DNA of 6,023 bases. It comes from Deinococcus sp. GTDB taxonomy: Bacteria; Deinococcota; Deinococci; Deinococcales; Deinococcaceae. The stretch lies in contig JAUNHF010000069.1 of assembly GCA_030524065.1 (NCBI GenBank), positions 1-6,023 of the forward strand, written 5' to 3'. Numbering within the stretch: position 1 is the first letter of the stretch; every line of letters begins with the position of its first letter. The position numbers were made by a program, and so were the translations under genes. Positions 1-6,021 of the stretch are shown here, in pieces. The notes under the pieces are model-generated. The model was not told where the DNA came from and made no database searches. It saw nothing but the letters and a program-made list of their open reading frames with translations.

Positions 1-37
1 TCCAGGCGTGCTCCTTCAACCACTCGGACACCGATCC
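1..37 (-). tRNA. tRNA-Ser (anticodon GGA), 5' half only
   Basis: Read on the minus strand, bases 37 to 1 are the start of a serine tRNA. A seven-base acceptor strand GGATCGG is followed by TG, the D arm TCCGAGTGGTTGAAGGA, then the anticodon stem strand CACGC and loop bases CT plus GGA. The anticodon GGA occupies window bases 3-1, so the window cuts the gene right after the anticodon. The D-arm and anticodon-arm sequence closely matches the bacterial tRNA-Ser(GGA) pattern, which reads UCC and UCU codons. The 3' anticodon strand, long variable arm, T arm and acceptor partner lie outside the window, so folding cannot be verified here. It is on the same strand as purN and the small gene before it. 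Confidence 0.9.
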
Positions 38-47
38 AGCGGCAAGC

Positions 48-77
48 AGCTTACCCCAAAGCTAGCCCGGATTGCAA
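48..77 (-). promoter_or_regulatory. Possible promoter of the tRNA-Ser gene
   Basis: On the minus strand TTGCAA (77-72, four of six matches to TTGACA) is followed after 18 bases by TAAGCT (53-48, a TAnnnT type -10). The tRNA 5' end is 11 bases downstream of that hexamer, a suitable distance for a short leader removed by RNase P. The -10 match is weak, and transcription could also arrive from the purN side because no terminator is visible between 102 and 38. Confidence 0.35.
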
Positions 78-101
78 ATAGCCCTGCACGGCCAGTAGCG
101 G

Positions 102-320
102 TCAGAGCATCCCCAATGACTCGTGCAGCGGATGTGCCAGAATCCAGCGATGGCGGTGGTCGAACAGTCGCAGTGGTTCGCCGTCAAAGTCCACGGTGAG
201 CGGCTGCCGGATGCAGTAGGCGGTGAACTCCACCATCAGGAAATGACCGAAAGGGATGAGGCGCTGCGTCTGGGTCAGCGCCCCGGTCCACTCCCGCAGG
301 TCGTGGAGCTTACGGCGCAC
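102..320 (-). CDS. Small protein of unknown function, overlapping the 3' end of purN
   Basis: A 72-residue reading frame with no recognised family. It looks truly coding: third codon positions are strongly G/C, and the opposite-strand frames look like shadows. The product is basic and aromatic-rich, with [10 protein letters not shown] near the N-terminus, the central segment [20 protein letters not shown], and an end rich in His and Trp ([15 protein letters not shown]). No signal peptide, clear membrane span or metal motif is evident. I chose GTG at 320 because AAGGG sits 7 bases upstream (332-328); this start overlaps the purN stop by 11 bases. An in-frame GTG at 335 would add five residues but lacks a Shine-Dalgarno. 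The overlap suggests translational coupling to purN (inference). The stop is TGA at 104-102. Confidence 0.7.
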   Translation of the reverse strand: MRRKLHDLREWTGALTQTQRLIPFGHFLMVEFTAYCIRQPLTVDFDGEPLRLFDHRHRWILAHPLHESLGML

Positions 321-933
321 CGGGCCGCCCTTCACCGGCCAGGAAGCGCCGCAGCGCCCTCACATACAGCGGCCCCTCGGTGGCCTGCACGCGGGCGCGG
401 AGTTGCTCGACAGAATCGGTCAGCAGCACCGGCACGTTGCTCTGGGCCAGGATGGGGCCTTCATCCACCCCGGCCGTGACCAGATGCACCGTGGCCCCTG
501 ACTCGCGCTCGCCCGCCGCGATGACAGCAGCGTGAACCCGGTCGCCGTACATGCCGGGGCCACCGTAGCTGGGCAGCAGGCTGGGGTGGATGTTGAGGAT
601 GCGCCCCGCGTACGCGCCCAGCACCTGCGGCCCCAACACCTTCATGTAGCCGCTTAGCACCAGCACATCTACTCGCTGCTGCTGCAAAAACTCCAGCAGT
701 GCGCGGTCCAGCGCGGCCAGGTCCGGGAAGCGGGCGCTGCTGAGGTGCGCGGCGGCCAGCCCCTCGGCCCGCGCCCAGGCCAGGGCCGACGAAGTGCTGT
801 TGTTGCTTGCCAGGGCCACCGGCAGCGCGGATAGCTCGCCGGACCGGCACGCCGCTGCGATGGCCCGCGCCCCGCTGCCCCCGTGCGACGCCAAAAAGCC
901 CAGGCGGGTGGGTGCTTTTTCTTTATCGGTCAT
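310..933 (-). CDS. purN: Phosphoribosylglycinamide formyltransferase (GAR transformylase)
   Basis: A 207-residue protein of the usual PurN length. It transfers the formyl group of 10-formyltetrahydrofolate to glycinamide ribonucleotide, giving FGAR and tetrahydrofolate, the third step of cytosolic de novo purine synthesis. The N-terminus carries the phosphate-binding turn HGGSGAR (residues 17-23). The active-site block is [12 protein letters not shown] (114-125), with the expected catalytic Asn114 and His116, and Asp157 lies in [10 protein letters not shown], matching the third catalytic residue of the family. The loop after HPSLLP reads GGPGMYG rather than the E. coli-type PGLHTH sequence. 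ATG at 933 was chosen because GGAAGGA (945-939) lies 5 bases before it; in-frame codons further upstream lack this and encode a low-complexity tail. It lies 73 bases after the M20 peptidase gene and overlaps the small downstream gene. Confidence 0.96.
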   Translation of the reverse strand: MTDKEKAPTRLGFLASHGGSGARAIAAACRSGELSALPVALASNNSTSSALAWARAEGLAAAHLSSARFPDLAALDRALLEFLQQQRVDVLVLSGYMKVLGPQVLGAYAGRILNIHPSLLPSYGGPGMYGDRVHAAVIAAGERESGATVHLVTAGVDEGPILAQSNVPVLLTDSVEQLRARVQATEGPLYVRALRRFLAGEGRPGAP

Positions 934-938
934 GGCAT

Positions 939-945
939 TCCTTCC
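939..945 (-). promoter_or_regulatory. Ribosome binding site of purN
   Basis: GGAAGGA on the minus strand, 5 bases before the ATG at 933. It decides the purN start over upstream in-frame codons. It lies two bases downstream of a strong 10-bp hairpin (970-947). Confidence 0.7.
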
Positions 946-946
946 G

Positions 947-970
947 GGGCGGCGGGACAGCCCACCACCC
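947..970 (-). promoter_or_regulatory. GC-rich hairpin in the purN leader
   Basis: On the minus strand GGGTGGTGGG (970-961), loop CTGT, then CCCGCCGCCC (956-947). All ten positions pair, eight as G-C and two as G-U, closed by a four-base loop. No T-run follows, so it is not a standard intrinsic terminator. It ends two bases before the purN Shine-Dalgarno and could affect ribosome loading, mRNA stability or the end of the peptidase transcript. Role not established. Confidence 0.5.
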
Positions 971-976
971 TCCTTC

Positions 977-1034
977 GCTCCTTGCTCTCGCTCGCAAGGG
1001 CGATTGCTACTTGCTCTCGCCCGCACGGGCAATT
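977..1034. repeat. 29-bp tandem repeat, two copies, across the peptidase stop codon
   Basis: Two directly adjacent 29-base units, 977-1005 and 1006-1034, agree at 25 of 29 positions, including CTTGCTCTCGC, CGCA, GGGC and ATT blocks. The 1006-1034 copy contains the last codons and TAG stop of the M20 peptidase gene (minus strand); the 977-1005 copy lies in the gap to purN, where the stop-equivalent triplet reads GAG. The intergenic copy can also fold as CCTTGC, 8-base loop, GCAAGG on the minus strand. It looks like a diverged local duplication; membership of a dispersed repeat family cannot be judged from one locus. Confidence 0.7.
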
Positions 1035-2380
1035 TCCTGCATCAGATACGCACTGGTCAGGATGCCGTTAAAGTAATCCTCCTGCGAAAAGCTCTCGTTG
1101 GGGCTGTGCAGGCCGTCCTCGTTCACGCCCAGGTCTACCAGCAGCACCGGCGCACCCAGAATGCGGGCAAAATCGGCCACGATGGGAATGCTGCCCCCGG
1201 TGCGGCCAAAAGCGGCGGGGCGGCCATACACCCGCTCCAGGGCGCGGTCGGCGGCCTTGATAAAGGGGCTGCTCAGGTCAAACTTGACCGGCTGCCCGCC
1301 GTGCGAGGCCCGCACTTCTACCTGCACGCCCGCCGGGGCCAGGCTGGGGATGTACTCCTGCATGCGGCGGATGATGTCGTCCGGGTCCTGTCCAGGCACC
1401 AGGCGGCACGACACTTTGGCGCCGGCTTTGGCGGCAATCACGGTCTTGCTGCCCTCGCCCTGAAAGCCGCCCCAGATGCCGTTCACGTCCAGCGTGGGCC
1501 GGCCCCAGATGCGCTCCAGCGTGGTGTACCCTTGCTCGCCGGGCAGCGCCGAGGCTCCGATGCTGCCGGCGAATTCCTCGTCCGAGTGCGGCAGCTCGGC
1601 CCACATCTGGCGCTCCTCTTCGGTCAGGGGCTCTACCGAATCGTAGAAGCCGGGAATGGTGATGCGGCCCTGTTCGTCCTTGAGTTGGGCGATGATGCTG
1701 CACAGCGCGTTGATGGGGTTGGGCGCCGCGCCGCCGTACGACCCGGAGTGCAGGTCGCGGGCTGCCCCCTGCACCAGCACGTCCACATAAGCGATTCCGC
1801 GCAGGCCGTAGGTCACGGTGGGCACGTCCTTGGCGAAACGGCTGCCGTCCGAAATCACGATGACGTCGCACGCCAGCTCATCCCGGTGGGCTTCCAGGTA
1901 GGGTTCCAGGTTGGGGCTGCCGATTTCTTCTTCGCCTTCGAGCAGAAACTTGAGGTTGACCGGCAACTCGCCCTGCGAAAGCAGCAGTTCGGCGCCGCGC
2001 ACATGGGCGTAGGCCTGGCCTTTGTCGTCGGTGGCGCCGCGTGCGTAGATGCGGCCTTCGCGGACTTCGGGCTCAAAGGGCGGGCTGACCCACTCCTCCA
2101 CCGGATCTTCGGGCTGCACGTCGTAGTGGCCGTACACCAGCACCGTGGGCTTGCCAGGGGCGTCCAGGCGCTCGGCGTAGACCACCGGGTGCCCCGGCGT
2201 TTCGTCCACGCGGGCGCTAAAGCCCAGGGCAGCCAGCTTGGCCCGCAGGTACTCGGCGGTGCGGCCCATCGCCTCTTTGCGGCCAGAGTCGGAGCTGACC
2301 GAAGGAATTCGCAGCAGCTCGAACAGTTCAGCCTGGGCCGAGTCGCGGTCTAGGAGTGCAGACAGGTCTGGTTGTGTCAT
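1007..2380 (-). CDS. M20 family metallopeptidase (CNDP-like dipeptidase)
   Basis: A 457-residue protein of the di-zinc M20 peptidase family, closest in motif pattern to carnosinase/CNDP-like dipeptidases, which hydrolyse dipeptides in the cytoplasm. The expected metal and catalytic residues are present: His85 and Asp87 in GHYDVQP, bridging Asp118 in GATDDKG, catalytic Glu151 and metal Glu152 in LEGEEEIGS, Asp178 in VISDGS, and His425 in [11 protein letters not shown]. The inserted dimerisation domain carries DLHSGSYGG (His211), and GRTGGSIPI (392-400) is the usual substrate-carboxylate region. No signal peptide is present. The ATG at 2380 is preferred over the in-frame ATG at 2389 because TATCAT lies 7 bases before it, fitting a leaderless start; neither has a Shine-Dalgarno. 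The substrate cannot be deduced. The frame stays open further upstream, but that part overlaps the DUF4153 gene and is not peptidase-like. It ends in TAG within a tandem repeat. Confidence 0.93.
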   Translation of the reverse strand: MTQPDLSALLDRDSAQAELFELLRIPSVSSDSGRKEAMGRTAEYLRAKLAALGFSARVDETPGHPVVYAERLDAPGKPTVLVYGHYDVQPEDPVEEWVSPPFEPEVREGRIYARGATDDKGQAYAHVRGAELLLSQGELPVNLKFLLEGEEEIGSPNLEPYLEAHRDELACDVIVISDGSRFAKDVPTVTYGLRGIAYVDVLVQGAARDLHSGSYGGAAPNPINALCSIIAQLKDEQGRITIPGFYDSVEPLTEEERQMWAELPHSDEEFAGSIGASALPGEQGYTTLERIWGRPTLDVNGIWGGFQGEGSKTVIAAKAGAKVSCRLVPGQDPDDIIRRMQEYIPSLAPAGVQVEVRASHGGQPVKFDLSSPFIKAADRALERVYGRPAAFGRTGGSIPIVADFARILGAPVLLVDLGVNEDGLHSPNESFSQEDYFNGILTSAYLMQEIARAGESK

Positions 2381-2387
2381 GGGGGAC

Positions 2388-2393
2388 ATGATA
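2388..2393 (-). promoter_or_regulatory. -10 element for leaderless peptidase transcript
   Basis: TATCAT (five of six matches to TATAAT), followed by GTCCCCC and then the ATG at 2380, which would be the transcript's first base. No convincing -35 is found 16-18 bases upstream. The hexamer overlaps the 3' arm of the inverted repeat at 2423-2392. Confidence 0.5.
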
Positions 2394-2423
2394 AGCCGGG
2401 AAAAGATTCTCGCCCCCGGCTTA
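2392..2423 (-). terminator. Inverted repeat at the end of the DUF4153 gene, possible terminator
   Basis: On the minus strand TAAGCCGGG (2423-2415) and CCCGGCTTA (2400-2392) form a perfect 9-bp stem with a 14-base loop. The 5' arm begins with the TAA stop of the DUF4153 gene, and the 3' arm runs into the -10 of the peptidase gene. No T-run follows the stem, so termination efficiency is uncertain; it could equally be an mRNA end-protecting structure or a protein binding site. Confidence 0.45.
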
Positions 2424-4247
2424 CTTGCCAGCAGCCCCAGTGTTCTCCTCCACGAATGGTAGCTGCTGCCCGCCCACTTCCAGCACTTCCAGCTGTATGC
2501 GCTTGACCGCCACTGGACCACGCCAGGCTGGGCCAGGTTTCCACTCCTGCTGGAGCGGCACATTCCCAAAGTAGCCGCGCCGTGAGATGCGGTCACTGCC
2601 CGCCGGGAAGTCGTACCACAGCCCCGTATTGAGTCCCTGATGCCCCAGCGCCAGCACACGCAGGCTGCCGTCTTCCAGTGGTAAAGCGTATACCTTGATG
2701 CGGCACTTCTGGGGATAATCCTGGCAAAGGTTGAAGATAATGACCTCGTCATGGGTCTGCGGGTCTTTAGTCCAGTCCTCCAGAACTTGCGTGAGCGCTG
2801 CTGCGCGGGCGGGACTAAGTTCAGCACTTTTGGCGGCGAAGTCCAGTGTGACTCCGCTTTCGGCAGTGTCCACATCATTGAGACTGCCACCATAGCCCAG
2901 GGTGAGTTGGCGGTAGCGGTCCACACCCAGTTTGTCCATTCGGTCCAGTTCCGCTGCCGCCGTAGGAGCCAGCGCCGCGCGGTCCAGCCCATCCAGTGCA
3001 GTCTGGCCCGCCACTTGCCTATCCAGCAGAAACCCCAGCGTGCTTCTGACCTGCTCACGGGTCACATCTGCCCGCTGCAACTGGGCCAACTGACTGCGCG
3101 TGGCAATATCCGCAGGCCGCAACCCAGGCACGCTCAGCACCAGTGCCAAAGCCAAAAGCCCCAGCAGCACAGGCGGCAGCACGCGGCTTAGCCCCGCAAA
3201 CGGCGGCTCGCGGCGGGTCAGCGCCAGCCCCAGCGTCAGCAGCAACCCCCAGAACGCCACCGACAGCCCCAGCACCCGCGCTTCGGTCAGGCCGTACTCA
3301 CCCACGCGCACACTCAGCCCGTACAGAGCCAGCAGGCAAAACAGGGGCAACAGATAAGCCGCCCAGCGCGCAAAGGTCGCCAGCGCAGGCGTCAGCGTGG
3401 GCTGCGTTTCGTCGCGGAAAGCGTGCAGAATCAGAAACACGCTGACCGCAGCCAGAGACAGATAAAGATAAGAACTCAGAAAGCCGTCGTAGAGGGCTGC
3501 AAGGTCACGCACGGCGGCGATGGGCAGCAACACCACGAACAGCACAGTGATAAGCGCCGCTACCGGCAGCAGATACCCCATGACCGCGCTGAGCGTGCGC
3601 GTCAGCCCTTGCCCCCAGCCCCGCGAACGCAGCGCCGCTACAAAAAAGGCCGCCGCGCCCAGAATCAGGGGCATAGCGATGATGGATTTGTTGAGCCATT
3701 CGCCCACACCATCCAGCCCCACCGCTGCCGCCAAAGCCCCCGCCAGTTGTAGTAGTCCGTAGAACAGCAAAGCCAGCAGCGCCGCCAGCGCAAACAAGGT
3801 CGGTGCGTCGGTCAGCAGGGCCAGCGCCCGCCTGCCGTCCCACTGCCGCCCGCCCTGCCATGCCTGCAACAATCCCGCGCCACTCAGCATCACCAGCAGC
3901 GTCATCAGGGCCACGCTTTCCGAGCCAACGCCGCCAGAGGTCGCCGCTATCAGTCCCGCCAGTGCCGCCAAAGCCCCCAGCCCCAGCCAGCGCTGCTGCG
4001 TCCCCCACAATTCTAGAAACACTGCACCCAATCCTAATGTCCAGACGGCTGCCAGTAGCCCGCCTTGAAGCGCCGCAGGGATGGCTTCATTGCTGCTGTT
4101 CCACTCGGTCAGGACGTAAGTCAGCAGGCCCACCGCTGCGCCAATCAGCGCGGCGGCCCAGAGCGGCGGCACACGGGGAGCTTTGGCGTCAGGCACGGCC
4201 CCTGCTGTAGGAACGGGTGAGGGTGGGGGCAAGTCAGGCAGAGTCAT
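2421..4247 (-). CDS. DUF4153-family polytopic membrane protein
   Basis: A 608-residue integral membrane protein of unknown function. After a Pro-rich cytoplasmic-looking start (1-28) there are about eleven hydrophobic segments, roughly at 29-48, 60-80, 86-103, 113-130, 147-170, 187-205, 222-243, 256-276, 292-312, 325-343 and 357-374. The family signature is the stretch [18 protein letters not shown] (307-324), followed after the last membrane span by ATRSQLAQL, which matches the pattern I know from DUF4153 proteins. Residues 375-608 form a soluble tail with no recognised enzyme motif; its two Cys, 508 and 515 (CQDYPQKC), could form a disulfide if exported. ATG at 4247 is chosen on a promoter-to-start distance of 6 bases; the GTG two codons upstream has no ribosome site. 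It lies 40 bases ahead of the peptidase gene. Confidence 0.85.
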   Translation of the reverse strand: MTLPDLPPPSPVPTAGAVPDAKAPRVPPLWAAALIGAAVGLLTYVLTEWNSSNEAIPAALQGGLLAAVWTLGLGAVFLELWGTQQRWLGLGALAALAGLIAATSGGVGSESVALMTLLVMLSGAGLLQAWQGGRQWDGRRALALLTDAPTLFALAALLALLFYGLLQLAGALAAAVGLDGVGEWLNKSIIAMPLILGAAAFFVAALRSRGWGQGLTRTLSAVMGYLLPVAALITVLFVVLLPIAAVRDLAALYDGFLSSYLYLSLAAVSVFLILHAFRDETQPTLTPALATFARWAAYLLPLFCLLALYGLSVRVGEYGLTEARVLGLSVAFWGLLLTLGLALTRREPPFAGLSRVLPPVLLGLLALALVLSVPGLRPADIATRSQLAQLQRADVTREQVRSTLGFLLDRQVAGQTALDGLDRAALAPTAAAELDRMDKLGVDRYRQLTLGYGGSLNDVDTAESGVTLDFAAKSAELSPARAAALTQVLEDWTKDPQTHDEVIIFNLCQDYPQKCRIKVYALPLEDGSLRVLALGHQGLNTGLWYDFPAGSDRISRRGYFGNVPLQQEWKPGPAWRGPVAVKRIQLEVLEVGGQQLPFVEENTGAAGK

Positions 4248-4253
4248 ACGCAC

Positions 4254-4282
4254 ACCATAGATGGCCGGTCCTAGCCTGCCCA
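4254..4282 (-). promoter_or_regulatory. Promoter of the DUF4153 gene, leaderless type
   Basis: TGGGCA (4282-4277, four of six to TTGACA), a 17-base spacer, then TATGGT (4259-4254, four of six to TATAAT). Six bases GTGCGT separate it from the ATG at 4247, so the transcript would begin at or next to the start codon. No Shine-Dalgarno is present. A 6-bp inverted repeat (4266-4271 with 4284-4289) spans the -35 and part of the spacer. Confidence 0.5.
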
Positions 4283-4326
4283 GGGACCGACTGGAACCAG
4301 CCCGCCCCGCCTTCCAACTTCAAAGC

Positions 4327-4884
4327 TCAGGCCAGAGTGTCCTGCTCCAGCCGCGCCACCGCCGCCCGCAGCCAGTCGCGGTCAGCGCGGGTCAGCCACA
4401 GGATGCGCTCCAGCGCCAGCCCCACGCTGGACGTGCAGGGCGCCCCAGCCGCCGCCGCCTGCGCCGCTGCCAGCTGGTCTTCGGCTTCAGCGAGCCGCTC
4501 ACGCAGCGCTGCCAGCCGCTCTGGCGCCGGCAAATGCTCGGAAAACATCACCGGCACGTTGCCTTCGGGAATCAGCGCTTCGGTGCGGGGCAAGTGCTCG
4601 GCCAGCAACCGCTGAAAGTGCAAGCGGCCCGCCTCGGTCAGGTGAAAGACGCGCCGGGTGGGGCGCTGGCCCTGGGCTTCGGCGCGGCTCTCGGTCAGGC
4701 CGCACTCCTCCAGGCGGGCCAGCAGCTGATAGGCCGTGGCTTTTTTGAGCCGAATCACCGCTTCAAGGTTGCGCTCGATAAAGTCGTTGATTTCGTAGCC
4801 ATGCCGGTCTTGCTCGGTCAGCAGTCCCAGCAGCAGCAGGGTCCGCTCATCGTCCGGCAGCCGGTCTGAAGAAAGCTTGGTCAT
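4327..4884 (-). CDS. PadR-family transcriptional regulator
   Basis: A 185-residue DNA-binding protein, a usual length for PadR members with a C-terminal helical dimerisation domain. The winged-helix domain covers about residues 13-90: LLLLGLL with HGYEINDFI (28-36), the recognition-helix region ATAYQLLARLEECGL (49-63), and the wing GQRPTRRVFHLTEAGR (72-87). Residues 118-182 are predicted helical and Ala/Glu/Arg-rich, fitting a coiled-coil dimer interface. PadR proteins usually repress a neighbouring gene and themselves and are released by a small ligand; the ligand here is unknown. ATG at 4884 is preceded by TAGAAT and GAGGAC; the GAGG is only 2 bases from the ATG, too near to serve as a normal ribosome site, so a leaderless start is likelier. 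It is divergent from the secreted hydrolase gene, its probable target. Confidence 0.92.
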   Translation of the reverse strand: MTKLSSDRLPDDERTLLLLGLLTEQDRHGYEINDFIERNLEAVIRLKKATAYQLLARLEECGLTESRAEAQGQRPTRRVFHLTEAGRLHFQRLLAEHLPRTEALIPEGNVPVMFSEHLPAPERLAALRERLAEAEDQLAAAQAAAAGAPCTSSVGLALERILWLTRADRDWLRAAVARLEQDTLA

Positions 4885-4890
4885 GTCCTC

Positions 4891-4896
4891 ATTCTA
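4891..4896 (-). promoter_or_regulatory. -10 element of padR, leaderless type
   Basis: TAGAAT (five of six to TATAAT), with six bases GAGGAC before the ATG at 4884. No good -35 is seen; the TGACTA half-site at 4900-4905 lies just upstream, so a bound repressor would cover this promoter. Confidence 0.45.
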
Positions 4897-4898
4897 GA

Positions 4899-4931
4899 GT
4901 AGTCAGGATTGACTAATATACTTTTGACTAC
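4899..4931. promoter_or_regulatory. Probable PadR operator: three TGACTA half-sites
   Basis: The divergent region holds TAGTCA (4900-4905), spacer GGAT, TGACTA (4910-4915), giving a perfect 6-bp inverted repeat, and a third TGACTA (4925-4930). The outer copies also form a 7-bp inverted repeat, GTAGTCA (4899-4905) with TGACTAC (4925-4931). Sites two and three are direct repeats 15 bases apart and extend to TTGACTA. They bracket the hydrolase -10, while site one abuts the padR -10. Symmetric half-sites between a PadR gene and its divergent neighbour fit autorepression; binding by this protein is inferred. Confidence 0.6.
4917..4922 (+). promoter_or_regulatory. -10 element of the hydrolase gene
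   Basis: TATACT (five of six to TATAAT), placing the transcript start near 4929-4930, just ahead of the ribosome site. No clear -35 at the usual distance. It lies between the second and third TGACTA sites, so occupancy would block polymerase. Confidence 0.45.
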
Positions 4932-4938
4932 AGGAGGT
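4932..4938 (+). promoter_or_regulatory. Ribosome binding site of the hydrolase gene
   Basis: AGGAGGT, a near-perfect Shine-Dalgarno, 5 bases before the ATG at 4944. It fixes that start and contrasts with the absence of such sites before padR, the DUF4153 gene and the peptidase. Confidence 0.85.
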
Positions 4939-4943
4939 CTGCC

Positions 4944-5933
4944 ATGAAACGGACAAAGAAGCTACTGAACACCGTCCCCGCCCTGCTTGCCCTTGCCCTG
5001 CTGGGCACCGCCGCCGCCCAGTCGGTGCAGGTGACCCGTGCGCCCACCGCCCAGGCGACCCAGGCCGCTGCCCTGCGCCCCGCCGTGAGCGGCGAACTGC
5101 GCTCGCTGGAGCTGCCCGGTTTTGGCACGGTGCGCTATTACGCCAGCGACAGCGGTGAGGGCCGCCCACTGGTGCTGACCCACTCGGTCAACGCCGCCGC
5201 CAGCTCGTATGAGATGAAGCCCCTGTGGGACGCCTACGTGGGCAAGCGCCCGGTGTACTCGCTGGAATGGCCCGGCTTCGGGCAAAGCGACCGCCCCGAC
5301 ACCCGCTACACCCCCGAGCTGATGGCCCAGGCGCTGCGCGCCCTCGTGAGCAAGCTGGGCACCGACGTGGACGTGGTTGGCCTGAGCCTGGGCAATGAGT
5401 TCGCCGCCCGCGCTGCGCTAGAAGAGCCGCGCATCCGCAGCCTGGCGCTGATCAGCCCCAGCGGCCTGGGCGAAGCGCGCGGCCCCAGCCAGCAGGCCCA
5501 GAGTGAGCAGCGCTCGCAGCAGAGCTATCAGCGTCTCAGCCGCGTTGAAGACCCCCTGTTCGCGGTTATTCGCAGCCGCCCCAGCATCGCCTACTTCCTG
5601 AGCCGCTCCTTCCGTGGGCCGGTGCCCGAAGAGTTGGTACAGTACGCCTGGGAAACCAGCCGCCAACCCGGAGCCAGCAACGCCCCGCTGTATTTCCTGA
5701 GCGGACAGCTGTTCAACCCCGATGCCCTGGAGACGCTGTACAGCCCACTGACCATTCCGGTGGCGGTCCTGTACGACCAGGACGGCTTCGTATCGTTCGA
5801 GCGCCTGCCGCAGTTTGATGCCAAGCGCAATGTGGCCGCTGTGCGGATTGCCGGCACCGAGGGCTTGCCGCAGTGGGAGCAACCCGCCGCCGTGCAGCAG
5901 GTGCTGGAAGACCTGTGGCGCCAGGCCCGCTGA
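4944..5933 (+). CDS. Secreted alpha/beta-hydrolase-fold protein lacking the canonical catalytic His
   Basis: A 329-residue protein with a clear Sec signal peptide: KRTKK, a hydrophobic core (about 11-21), and a likely cleavage after AAA at residue 25. A Gln/Ala/Pro-rich linker (26-50) precedes the fold. The oxyanion-region strand is LVLTHS (76-81), the nucleophile elbow is GLSLG with Ser148, [10 protein letters not shown] (109-118) is the usual loop after strand 4, and Asp278 or Asp280 in [10 protein letters not shown] is the expected acid. Where a hydrolase normally has GxGH, the sequence reads [11 protein letters not shown] (304-314), with no His; the only His in the protein is His80. It could be a hydrolase with altered chemistry or a non-catalytic binding protein; substrate unknown. 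The motifs resemble a group of bacterial alpha/beta hydrolases with HSxNAA and a GLPxxE ending. It is divergent from padR, which probably represses it. Confidence 0.9.
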   Translation: MKRTKKLLNTVPALLALALLGTAAAQSVQVTRAPTAQATQAAALRPAVSGELRSLELPGFGTVRYYASDSGEGRPLVLTHSVNAAASSYEMKPLWDAYVGKRPVYSLEWPGFGQSDRPDTRYTPELMAQALRALVSKLGTDVDVVGLSLGNEFAARAALEEPRIRSLALISPSGLGEARGPSQQAQSEQRSQQSYQRLSRVEDPLFAVIRSRPSIAYFLSRSFRGPVPEELVQYAWETSRQPGASNAPLYFLSGQLFNPDALETLYSPLTIPVAVLYDQDGFVSFERLPQFDAKRNVAAVRIAGTEGLPQWEQPAAVQQVLEDLWRQAR

Positions 5934-5982
5934 GGCGGAAGCACCTCACGCCGTCACCCCGCTGACTTTTCAGACGGACTCT

Positions 5983-6021
5983 TCAGGACACCCCGGCCCA
6001 TACAGGCTGCGGGTGTCCTGA
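5983..6021 (+). terminator. Terminator hairpin after the hydrolase gene
   Basis: TCAGGACACCC (5983-5993) pairs perfectly with GGGTGTCCTGA (6011-6021), an 11-bp stem. The inner part extends as CGGCC (5994-5998) with GGCTG (6005-6009) across one bulged C, leaving a six-base loop. It lies 49 bases after the stop codon. The window ends two bases later in TT, so the length of any T-tract cannot be seen. Bases 5934-5982 hold nothing else recognisable. Confidence 0.75.

Noticed and set aside
48..63. Hairpin AGCTT-TGGGGT-AAGCT upstream of the tRNA as a terminator
   Set aside because: The stem is only 5 bp, it has no T-run, and it overlaps the probable -10 of the tRNA gene.
794..2353. A long open plus-strand frame (519 residues) antisense to the peptidase gene
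   Set aside because: It is the complement of a gene with complete M20 motifs. Its translation is low-complexity Ala/Gly/His/Arg-rich, as expected for a shadow of GC-rich coding DNA.
2381..3058. N-terminal extension of the peptidase frame up to 3058
   Set aside because: It overlaps the DUF4153 gene in another frame, reads as Trp/Arg/Ser-rich non-protein-like sequence, and is unrelated to M20 enzymes.
4261..4869. Plus-strand open frame opposite padR (202 residues)
   Set aside because: The opposite strand encodes a clear PadR winged helix, and the plus-strand translation has no domain signature or ribosome site.
4899..4931. Deinococcus radiation/desiccation response motif (TTATGTCATTGACATAA-like palindrome)
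   Set aside because: TTAGTCA/TGACTAA superficially resembles it, but the half-sites lack the T before GTCA and the spacing differs, so a PadR operator is the simpler reading.
4962..5285. Minus-strand frames opposite the hydrolase gene
   Set aside because: The plus-strand frame has a signal peptide, nucleophile elbow and strong ribosome site; the antisense products are compositional shadows.
5951..5977. CCGTC/GACGG and CTGA/TCAG pairings after the hydrolase gene
   Set aside because: Short and mutually exclusive stems; the 11-bp hairpin at 5983-6021 explains termination far better.
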